NCBI GenBank assembly: GCA_008690995.1
Contig: VRMN01000002.1
Location: 1,922,001 to 1,986,000 of the forward strand
Direction of reading: 5' to 3'
Source of the DNA: Porphyridium purpureum
Taxonomy: Eukaryota > Rhodophyta > Bangiophyceae > Porphyridiales > Porphyridiaceae
DNA length: 64,000 nt
The notes under the pieces are model-generated. The model was not told the DNA's origin. It ran no database searches and saw only the letters and a program-made list of their open reading frames with translations. Shown here piece after piece: positions 45,649 through 54,000 of this stretch. The translations under genes and the position numbers were made by a program. Every line of letters begins with the position of its first letter. The first letter of the stretch is position 1.

Positions 45649-47766
45649 TTATGGTTCGCCGGCGAGGCTCAAGAAATCGAGCGTTGTTCGCACAACATGC
45701 AACAAGTTGAACGCCAAGTTGTACAGGCGATCCGTCTGTCCGCTGCGGAACTCGTTGCATGCTTCGAACAGGCGCGCCCCGGGCAAAATTTCTACCTCTA
45801 CCTCGTACGTATTTGGAAGCTCCTGGCGCATGCCGGTTTGTCGATTAATCTCAAGTGCACTCACCGCAGTGATGTCCAAGCTAAAATTGTAATATTTGTA
45901 CGAGACGCGGTGCCGGTCGCGAATGAGTTCCGCGAGCTTCTCGAGCTTCCCTTCCGGGACACTCGTGACCTCCTCCGATGATGCCGACACACGGAAGTCA
46001 TACTTGTGCTTCGGAGAACTAAAGTTCAAATGCATGAGCTTCTCCTTCCTTTGAGCGCCTAATATCTTGAACTCATACGTTCCATTCGGTAGTTTTTTCT
46101 TCTCCCGTAGCACTCGCACCCTGTTCGGACACATGACAACACTCTCATGCCGGCGCTGGTAGTGGATGCGGCAATTTTCATCCGGATGATTTCGCAGCCT
46201 TTCGACTTGCTTGTTGAGGTATTCGTTGATCCGCCTGAACGCGTCTTGCTCCAAACTCGACTCGAATCTTACCAGCGCGTGCTGATTAAGCACGGTTTCG
46301 CAGAACACAGGCGGGTCAAAGCGCGCAGGCTGCGCATTCGGGCGAACGTCCGTCGGAAACAACATGCCAAGCTTAATCTCGAGCTCAACATTTGGTGACT
46401 TGACGTACTCGGCCATGAACTCTGCCAGAAGCATCGCACGGTCGTCAAACGCGATCGACTTCTCGTTGAACGGTGTGCGCAGCTCCCATGAAGAGGGTTG
46501 CTGCGTCGCTGGCGATGTATACTGTGGTTCGTGGCCTTGATATTGAGCCACGATCGCTGCGTCGGGATCTGAAACGGTTTTTGGATTTGGTGCGACTCCA
46601 GAGTCGCGCTGCGGCTGCGTGTATGCCTGTACCAGCGCCTGCGCTTCTGTCTGGGTGTCAGACGTCAAAAGACCTTCCTGCTGCTTTCGAGATGGCTGCA
46701 AGGGCTTTTGAACCAGCCTTTTCTTTTCTTCCAGTTGCTGCTGCCACTGCATGTCTTGTTTGTGTAACTTTTGACTCAGCCCTTCTTCCCTTCGGAGCCT
46801 CTCGTGCTCCTGCAAATTCTGTTCTGAGCCCGGCGTCTCCTGCTTCAGTTTCTTCACGGAAGCCTTCTCGTCCTGGTCCTGCTCGGCTTGCTGATCCTGC
46901 TCCTGTAGATCGTCGCTGCGTTTCACTTCTTTCTTGGCTTTGAGAGATTTGGCCTTCTTCTGCTGACTCGTGGCTTCATCCGCCAACGCGGAGCTGAGCG
47001 ACTGCTGCGTCTTGATAATACGGCTCCGCGACGGCGCCTGCTGTTGAGCGCCCGATATGCTGCCCATCTGCATGACACCTGGCGCCTGCTCGCGCATGTC
47101 CCTGCTCGAGACCGCTTGCGGTCCTGCAGCTGCGTCGTTCGATACGCGATCCGGCCTCTGTTCGCTCAATGATTCGTCGTACGCATGTTCTGACGTCGCG
47201 TGAGGCGATGCGAAATGATGTTGTGCATGTTGCGCATGTGGCAGCAGCGGCGGCGGCGGCGACTGCATTTGCGGATAATAGTGTTGCGGATGCATGTGCT
47301 GCATTTGCACTTGCATTTGCATCTGCATGGGCGACGGCGCTGGCTGCACTGGAGCCTGTGCATGCATTTGTTGCTGCTGCAGCAGCTGCTGTTGGTAGTT
47401 CATGGGCACAATAGGCTCCATCCGGAAAGGCGCACTCACCGGCATGGAACCCGACATCGTGAGCGGGTTCATGTTCATGGCGAAAGGGTTCGCCGGCGAC
47501 GCGGGCGGAGTGAGCTGCTCCGGCACTTCTCCCGCTGCGCACCTCACGGACTGCTCCCTGACCAGATCCACGGGAGCGCTGATCACCATGGCCTCTTCCG
47601 TCCGTGCATTCACGTCGGACCCTCCCGCGCGGGCACCCGTCGGGGTGCGCGACGGATCGAACATGCCCGCGCGCCCTTGCGCGCGCGGCTGCTGAGCCGC
47701 GTCCGGCAGGTGCTCGCTCCCGTTTCCGCGGTTCATTCGTGAGGCACCGCTCCCACTGCCAAACAT
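45649..47766 (-). CDS. Cet1-type mRNA 5'-triphosphatase (TTM superfamily)
   Basis: First enzyme of mRNA capping, removing the gamma-phosphate of nascent RNA in a metal-dependent beta-barrel tunnel. 705 residues. The catalytic domain is the last about 255: glutamate motif VELEIKLG near residue 455, YDFRVSASSEE, DRHRVSYKYYNFSLDITAV, and the second glutamate motif TYEVEVEIL. This is the fungal/protist Cet1 type, not the cysteine-phosphatase type used by animals and land plants. The N-terminal about 400 residues are low complexity, Gln/Met/His/Pro-rich then Lys/Gln/Glu-rich, and presumably disordered. They could hold a guanylyltransferase-binding site, as in yeast. The start is the ATG at 47764-47766; upstream only a GTG. 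Confidence 0.85.
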   Translation of the reverse strand: MFGSGSGASRMNRGNGSEHLPDAAQQPRAQGRAGMFDPSRTPTGARAGGSDVNARTEEAMVISAPVDLVREQSVRCAAGEVPEQLTPPASPANPFAMNMNPLTMSGSMPVSAPFRMEPIVPMNYQQQLLQQQQMHAQAPVQPAPSPMQMQMQVQMQHMHPQHYYPQMQSPPPPLLPHAQHAQHHFASPHATSEHAYDESLSEQRPDRVSNDAAAGPQAVSSRDMREQAPGVMQMGSISGAQQQAPSRSRIIKTQQSLSSALADEATSQQKKAKSLKAKKEVKRSDDLQEQDQQAEQDQDEKASVKKLKQETPGSEQNLQEHERLRREEGLSQKLHKQDMQWQQQLEEKKRLVQKPLQPSRKQQEGLLTSDTQTEAQALVQAYTQPQRDSGVAPNPKTVSDPDAAIVAQYQGHEPQYTSPATQQPSSWELRTPFNEKSIAFDDRAMLLAEFMAEYVKSPNVELEIKLGMLFPTDVRPNAQPARFDPPVFCETVLNQHALVRFESSLEQDAFRRINEYLNKQVERLRNHPDENCRIHYQRRHESVVMCPNRVRVLREKKKLPNGTYEFKILGAQRKEKLMHLNFSSPKHKYDFRVSASSEEVTSVPEGKLEKLAELIRDRHRVSYKYYNFSLDITAVSALEINRQTGMRQELPNTYEVEVEILPGARLFEACNEFRSGQTDRLYNLAFNLLHVVRTTLDFLSLAGEP

Positions 47767-48318
47767 ACTTGCCCCTTGCCCCGGCGCCGAGCAAGTCTGC
47801 AAGTGGCTTGTGCGTCGCCGTTTATCTCCGCCTTGCTGCTGCGGAGGACAGCCGCAAAGTCCAACTCGAAACCCGCGCACGCGCAGCAGTACTGTTGGAG
47901 GTACTGCTTTACACGCGTCTCATACACGTCGCTGGACTCGGCGCGCGGGGGCGCACGCGGGCACACGCGCAAGTGGTTGTCTGGCGCGCCAGGCGCCGGC
48001 GGACACGTCGTGCGAGCTTCCATGAGAACGGCCTCTGCAATTTTATTTACAACAACCCTCCCACACAATTACTCTTCCAGGTGAAACACAACATCGTTCT
48101 GTGTCCACGGCACCCTTGCACTGCTGCAGTCAGCCACAGATACGTACCCCATTCATCAATTCCAAAACCATGCATCCAAATAACGCCAGCGCAAAGGCAT
48201 CCCGCGCCTTTGCTCTGCGCGCACGCCCCTCGCGACACACGCACATACTCGGCCGCTCAGTCCATACCATACAAAAACGGAGGGAAGGGGGCAAGAGCTA
48301 GCCAGCTTGCGATTTCAC
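47767..48318. other. Intergenic upstream of the RNA triphosphatase
   Basis: 552 bp between RNA triphosphatase and the 3' end of the RRM gene, both minus strand. No GTACAGT motif, repeat or convincing frame seen. Confidence 0.4.
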
Positions 48319-48822
48319 TTACATAAGGTCATCGGAGCCGTTGTCATAGTCGTCAAAGCTGCGGCGCGGCGGAGGACGGGACGCCTGGCGGTTCCTGTCA
48401 GCGCGGTCTACGCGAATTTCGCGGCCGTCCAGTCGCTCGCCGTTGAGCATCTGCACCGCACGGTCGCACGCCTCGTCGTTCGCAAAGGTGACGAAGCCAA
48501 ACCCACGCGACCTGCCGGTCATCTTGTCCTTGATGATACGAGCGTCCACAATCTCGCCCACGTTCGAGAACGCGCGGCCGAGCGCCTCGTCGGTTGTGCT
48601 CCAGGACACGTTGCCCACGTAGACCTGCAGACTGTTATCACGCGGTGGCCGCCTGTCGCTGTACTGGCGCCCCGATCCTCCATCCGAATCGTCAAAGTCC
48701 ATCTGCATGACCACGCTTCGCGCCGCGGCCTGGCGCGCCGCCGGAGCTCGCACGGGGCACGCCGCCGCGTTCACGGACGCGCCGGGGCGCGCCACCACTG
48801 CATTAAGGCTCACAAACGCCAT
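48319..48822 (-). CDS. Plastid RNA-binding protein, single RRM
   Basis: 167 residues. A presequence of about 40 residues begins MAFVSLNAVVARPG and ends near RSVVMQMDF. One RNA-recognition motif follows, with RNP2 as VYVGNV and RNP1 as RGFGFVTF, and then an Arg/Asp-rich tail. The early AFV is a textbook red-lineage transit peptide. Similar to cyanobacterial Rbp proteins and plant chloroplast ribonucleoproteins, which stabilise and help process plastid mRNAs; plant cp proteins have two RRMs. The start is the ATG at 48820-48822, preceded by a GA-rich leader on the sense strand. Confidence 0.88.
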   Translation of the reverse strand: MAFVSLNAVVARPGASVNAAACPVRAPAARQAAARSVVMQMDFDDSDGGSGRQYSDRRPPRDNSLQVYVGNVSWSTTDEALGRAFSNVGEIVDARIIKDKMTGRSRGFGFVTFANDEACDRAVQMLNGERLDGREIRVDRADRNRQASRPPPRRSFDDYDNGSDDLM

Positions 48823-49704
48823 TCTGTTCTCCTCCTTCTCTTCAAACCAAACCTCAAGCAAGCTAGCACTACTCCTGCCCCCTTCCCTTCCTTCTGCCGC
48901 TACACCTTCCCCCCTTTTTCCCCCTCTCACCCTCCTCGCCGTCGCTCACTTATCTCCCCACTACCCCCTTCCCTTTCCACCCAAAACTACGCACGCATCG
49001 CACTTCTGTATCACCAAACGCACCAATTTCATGACGACGGCGAGTCGCGTCCGAGTTTTTCGATTTTTTGGGGGTTTGCGTCCGCGCTTGTCACGGCGGC
49101 CGTGGGGGTGGCCATCGCACTGTACCATTCAGGAAGAATGCCGTTTTATTAGATCGAGCGACGGTACACTCGCCATCCGGTGACGCTGGTGTGTTTTTGA
49201 GAGCCGGCCAAGTGACCGCCGAGATTCTTCAAGGGTTAACCCTAGATATGACCCCGGCGGTCGCGCGCCGTGTGTTTGCAAGACTCGGCACGACACGCGC
49301 GCTCTTGCCAGTACCCGTGCGACATCGTTTTCGGCACGTTCAAGCAGCGCGTGCCGCCATTCAAACGGGCTCTTGTTCAATCCGACGTGTGCGCTGCGAC
49401 GGAGTTTTTCAGCAGATAGATCCGTTTCCGGAGCATAGAGTAGCGTCACGAGACGGGACCTTATCCAGTCGCTGTTCGGGTGTCACGTGGTGTGGATCAT
49501 GATGGCGGCAGTGTCAACCAGCACATGGCTCATCCCGAGCATCTATAGAAATCAGTCTCATTCGCACCGGGCGCTCAATACCGCAAAAGAGGCTGAGCGC
49601 ACCCACATTCCAAGGCACCGCCGCAACCCCGCGTATCCACAAACAAACGCACGCGCCCGGGAAAGAATCGGTGGTCCACCGAGACGCACGCCGCGCGCAG
49701 CGCT
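48823..49704. other. Intergenic upstream of the plastid RRM gene
   Basis: 882 bp between the RRM start and the 3' end of ribulose-phosphate 3-epimerase (both minus). It has a CT-rich plus strand (48850-49000), ACTGTACC at 49119-49126, and a perfect 12-bp palindrome AGGGTTAACCCT at 49232-49243. A minus-strand frame at 49129-49449 lacks an upstream ATG and similarity. Confidence 0.45.
49119..49126 (-). promoter_or_regulatory. ACTGTACC motif
   Basis: About 300 bp upstream of the RRM gene ATG; same core as the other intergenic copies. Confidence 0.4.
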
Positions 49705-50448
49705 TTATGCAGATTCTGTGGCGCACTGGTCGACGCTCGCTCGCAATTGGCGAATCACTTCTTCAGGTTTCTCAGACCCAAACACCGCGCTACCAGCCAC
49801 AATGACGTTTGCGCCGGCCTGCGCGGCCATGTCCACTGTGGACGGAGCAAGCCCGCCGTCCACTTGAATGTCGAGATTCGGGAACGCCTGCCGTAGCGCT
49901 TTCACCTTTGCCATTTGCTCGGCCTGGAACTTTTGGCCACCAAAGCCAGGCTCCACGGTCATCACCAGCACAAAATCACAGTCGTTCGACTCGACCAGCG
50001 GTTTCACGCTAGTCCATGGCGTCGCGGGCTTGAGGGCGATGCCAGGCCGCATTCCAAGCGCCTTGACCTTTTGACACAGCTCGCGCGTCTTTGCCTCGCT
50101 CTCAGCGTCGATGATTCCGTCTGGCGCAAACACCTCGAGATGAAATGTGTAACCGTCAGTGCCTGCTTTCGCAAACTCTTCTGCCCAGAACGACGGGTCG
50201 GACAGCATACAATGGCAGTCGAGGTACGCGTTTGTGTGTGCTCGCAGGGACTTGACAATGGGCGGGCCGAGCGTGAGGTTGGGTACGAAGTGTCCGTCCA
50301 TCGCATCGACATGCAGCCAATCGGCGCCACACGATACCATGCGCGCGCACTCCTCTGCCAGGCGCGCAAAGTCCGCCGACAGAATCGAGGGCGCAATCCG
50401 CGTCTGCGGGCGATCCCGGGGCACGGCGCCCTTCCCATACAGCGCCAT
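49705..50448 (-). CDS. RPE: Ribulose-phosphate 3-epimerase, cytosolic type
   Basis: Interconverts ribulose-5-phosphate and xylulose-5-phosphate in the pentose phosphate pathway. 247 residues, with every family block: APSILSADFARL, HVDAMDGHFVPN, LDCHCM, VMTVEPGFGGQKF, QVDGGLAPST and VAGSAVFG. The two catalytic Asp residues and the metal-binding His and Asp residues are in these blocks. MTVEPGFGGQKF is the cytosolic eukaryotic form; plastid enzymes usually read MSVNPGFGGQ. There is no presequence from the ATG at 50446-50448, so this is the oxidative-pathway cytosolic enzyme rather than the Calvin-cycle copy. Divergent from PDS5. Confidence 0.94.
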   Translation of the reverse strand: MALYGKGAVPRDRPQTRIAPSILSADFARLAEECARMVSCGADWLHVDAMDGHFVPNLTLGPPIVKSLRAHTNAYLDCHCMLSDPSFWAEEFAKAGTDGYTFHLEVFAPDGIIDAESEAKTRELCQKVKALGMRPGIALKPATPWTSVKPLVESNDCDFVLVMTVEPGFGGQKFQAEQMAKVKALRQAFPNLDIQVDGGLAPSTVDMAAQAGANVIVAGSAVFGSEKPEEVIRQLRASVDQCATESA

Positions 50449-50708
50449 TCCGCCTGCTCCCACACGCTCCACCGACCTCTCAACGTTCTCGTTCCCTTCG
50501 CCTGCCCTCCTCACCCACCGCAATATCGTTCAAAACGGTCGATTTGACGCCGCGTTACTTGTGTACTACCCACATAACGCCGTTTCGCCGTTTATTATTT
50601 TCCCGTTTCGTCCTTGTCGGGCTGGACCGGTTTGTTATGCCAAAACGCCTAGACCCGAAAACTGACGCGCGCGCCGCTTGTGTTTTTTAGAGAAACGACA
50701 ATCAGCGA

Positions 50709-50811
50709 ACTGAACCTCAACCACCATGCACTGGACACTATCCACCGCGCACTGTACCGTAGAACCAGTCACTGAACCTTATGAGCATGCACTATACTCT
50801 ATCCAGCGCGC
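50709..50811. repeat. Imperfect direct repeat, about 42 bp, period 62 bp
   Basis: Two copies, 50709-50750 and 50771-50811, share ACTGAACCT, CATGCACT, CTATCCA and CGCGC in order. The first copy is followed directly by the ACTGTACC motif. Confidence 0.75.
50751..50758 (-). promoter_or_regulatory. ACTGTACC motif
   Basis: Lies at the end of the first copy of the direct repeat, 303 bp upstream of RPE and 295 bp upstream of PDS5. Confidence 0.45.
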
Positions 50812-51052
50812 CAAATTTTGCGGCGTTTTCACGCGCTGCGGTGCAAGCCGCGCGCGGTGTGGCCAGCTCGTGTCGATTTTGTGATCAAATGACTCGCTTT
50901 TGTACGAACACGCGCGCGCTTGGCTGAAGAAAAGAAAAGGAGAAAGTGGCGTAGTATTTTTTTGGTGACAAGGGGCGGGGTTTGAATCGTTTTGAGTTGG
51001 CTTGGGTTTGGGTTTTTATGTGCTTGGCGCTGCTAGCGGGGAAGGAGGGAGA

Positions 51053-54000
51053 ATGGCGCGGGGCGCGACGCGCACGCGTGGTGCACCTGCGGGGGACGCA
51101 CGAAGCGCGCGAGTCGCCCGCGGAGGGGACGCGCAAATGACCCTGGACGCCGCGTTGTCCACGCGCGTGACGCGAGCGAAGCGCGCCGCCGCGCACAACT
51201 CGGCGCCGCCGCAGGACGGCGCGGAGGAGCAAGAAACCGCCCAGCATGCAAGACCGTGCGCGGTGCATGCGGCGGACAGCCGGGTGGAACAGCCGGTGCG
51301 GGAGGCGAGCGAAGAGGTGCATCATGGCGTGCTGCTGGACTCAAATGCGACAAAACGAAAAGAAAGCCCATCGCCGCCGAGTTCGCCCCCGAAGCGACAG
51401 AAAGGAAAGGCACCGAGACGGAGCGAAGCGGTACCCGAACTTTCAAAAGGTCACGCTCCATTTTCATCCACCCCAGAGGCACATCGCGCGGCAGGTGGCG
51501 CCGGCCCCAGTCAGCGCGACGCGGCCGAGCTGGTGCCTTTGGATTTGACCGAGTCTTGCGATGCAAGTGAAAAGATTCTTCGCTTGCGTGCGGCGCACCA
51601 AGCGCTTTGTCGCGTTTCACAGGGGAGTTCAGACGCATCTGTGCGAAGAGCAGCCAGAGCAGTCGGCTCCGAGGCGCTCATCAAGCACCCTGAAAACGAA
51701 GTACGGCTCCTCACGGCGTGCTGCCTGGCCGAAATTCTGCGCATTTTTGCACCGGACGCGCCGTACAGCAAACGCTCTGAGCACAACATTTTCGAGCTCT
51801 TTGTCCGCCAACTCGCGCATCTCGAAAACACAGCGAGTCCGTTTTTCAAGACGTATTGCGATTTGCTGGCCAAGCTTGCGGCGCTTCGCGTGTTTGTGCT
51901 TGTTATGGATACTGAGGATATCATATGCAGCCTCGTTCGATGCATGTACCAGGCCGCGAGTGCCGACCATTCATACAAAATATTTACAAACATGGGCGAA
52001 TTGCTGAGCTCGTTCATCGTAGAGCTGAGCGGTTCACTCTCCGAGACAGTGCTAGAGGCGCTCTTGGCACCGTTGGCCGAATTCGCAGCTTCGGGAGATC
52101 AGCTGAAGTCACCTGCGCTAAAGCTCGCCTTGCACGTGTTTGAAAAGCACGAGACGCTGCTCGTTGCACCAGTCTCCTCATTTCTCAAGTCTGTGCTCGA
52201 TGGCAGCGCCGTAGACAGTGAGCTTGTTGATGGGCTCGACGCTGTGCTGGCCGGACTCGTCAGTGTTTCCACAGGCTACTTGACAGAGCTGGTTCCAGAG
52301 CTGGAGCGCGATCTGCACGTCCAAGATGTTGATATGCGTACTCAGACCATCAATCGCATCGGTGCCTTGCTTACCATGAAAGAGGCGAACGTTGCTGAAG
52401 CCTGTCCAAGATTGTTTCACTCTTTTCTGAAGCATTTTTTGGATCCGGACCCGGCCATCCGAAGAAAAATGCTTTCGTTCGGTTTGCTGCAGTCGGCCGC
52501 ATCGCTGCCCGCGGCGATGATAGACGAGCTTAAAGCGGCAATCACAAAGCGACTGTATGATGCGGATGCTTCGGTAAGACTGGAAGCCGTTACTGCAGTG
52601 TTCAAGGCCGCCCGCAAGATGGAACATGTTTTGGAAAGCGATGTCGCGACAAGGATTGCTGATCGACGTCCCGAAATACGAGCAGAGACGGTGCGCCAGT
52701 TTATAGAGCTCTTCATACGCTCCAATAAGGATTTATACGCTCCCTTTGCCCGTCTCGACGATGCTCATGACAAGGAGCAAGTGCCGCAAGTGCCGCAAGA
52801 GTCTAACAAGTCCGCGGTAGACGACTTTGCCTCGTACCTTGAAAGCATGGCCTCGAGCACGATGCATGTGAAATTCGCGTGGGTTCCGTCGGCGTTGCTT
52901 TTGCGTGTATCGGTCTTGAGTTCAGATGATCCTGCTGCCGTCGCAAGCATTTCAAATGCGCTTTGTAGCGGCTTTGTAGACACGGGTCGTAGCGTCAGTA
53001 CAAGTCAGCTCGGTGTACCGCAGCGTCTAGGCAATTTCGCGATCATTCTTTCATTGCTCAGCGATGATGCCTTGCAGGTCTTGGAAAAGCTTCTGCGCAG
53101 TCGTGCCAATGCGATAGGTTTGGCGCGCAAGTTTGTCCAAGCTCGGCAGGACATGCGTGGAAAGGCGCAGGACCTTTCCGCAGCGTCAACGACGAATGCG
53201 ACTTCTGCCCTTGGTAAGGCGATCCAGCGACTTGCGCACTGCTTTCCGGAATGCGTCAAGATCAGTACCAGTGGTGCCGGAGGCACCGGTGCTGCGGTGT
53301 CACGGAAAGGCGCCAGTGGTCGGGAATCGCAAAGAGAAAATGCAGCAGCAGAGCAGTATCTTCGTCAGCTTGCATCAGTGAAGGATATGCGAGTCTTTGC
53401 CCGGCTTGGCGAATTTCTAGAAAGCTCTTTGTCTTCGGAAAGGGCTGCGGCTGTTACCAAGGACCTCATCGAGCGTCTTGGCGGGGTCGACACGGATGTC
53501 GGGCGGTTTGTCGGTGAGTGTCTTGTCCCAAAACTTATTCCAGGTTGCTTTACGTGCGATCACGTGGAGCTGGCATTGCGAGCCCTTACTTCCAAGTTGG
53601 AGGGGACAGGGCCCAAGGAGACAAGAAGAAAGCAGGGCCGTGAAGTTTTGCTCCCTGATAGGGCATGGGATACTTTGCCTCGCTTCCTGACGTTGGCAGC
53701 AATACAATTTCCCACTAGTTTTGGTGGCGGCAACGTTTCGGCTTCTTTCGAGCACTTCCTGGACCTCGTCGTCTCACACGGACGCAAGGATAGTGCAGAC
53801 GACGTGCAGGGCCTGCAGCGCCTGCTGATTCAAATTCTCTCAAGCTGTGGAGGTGAGCTGAGCCTGAAACCTTCCTTTAGCACGCGCCTTCGCGACTTTG
53901 CATTGAGTCTCATGCAAAGCAGTGAAGAATGGAGCAAGACGGCGGCACGCGCGCTCGCAAATCTCATAGGCGACGACCAGAAGCTTAATATCTGGACCTC

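Larger units (their letters stand above)
50449..51052. other. Divergent intergenic region, RPE / PDS5
   Basis: 604 bp. Contains an imperfect direct repeat (50709-50811), one ACTGTACC motif (50751-50758), and an A/G-rich stretch (50925-50960 and 51038-51052) leading to the PDS5 ATG. No gene. Confidence 0.5.

Noticed and set aside
49129-49449. 106-codon minus-strand frame upstream of the RRM gene
   Set aside because: Begins with GTG, has no ATG near its start and resembles nothing known.
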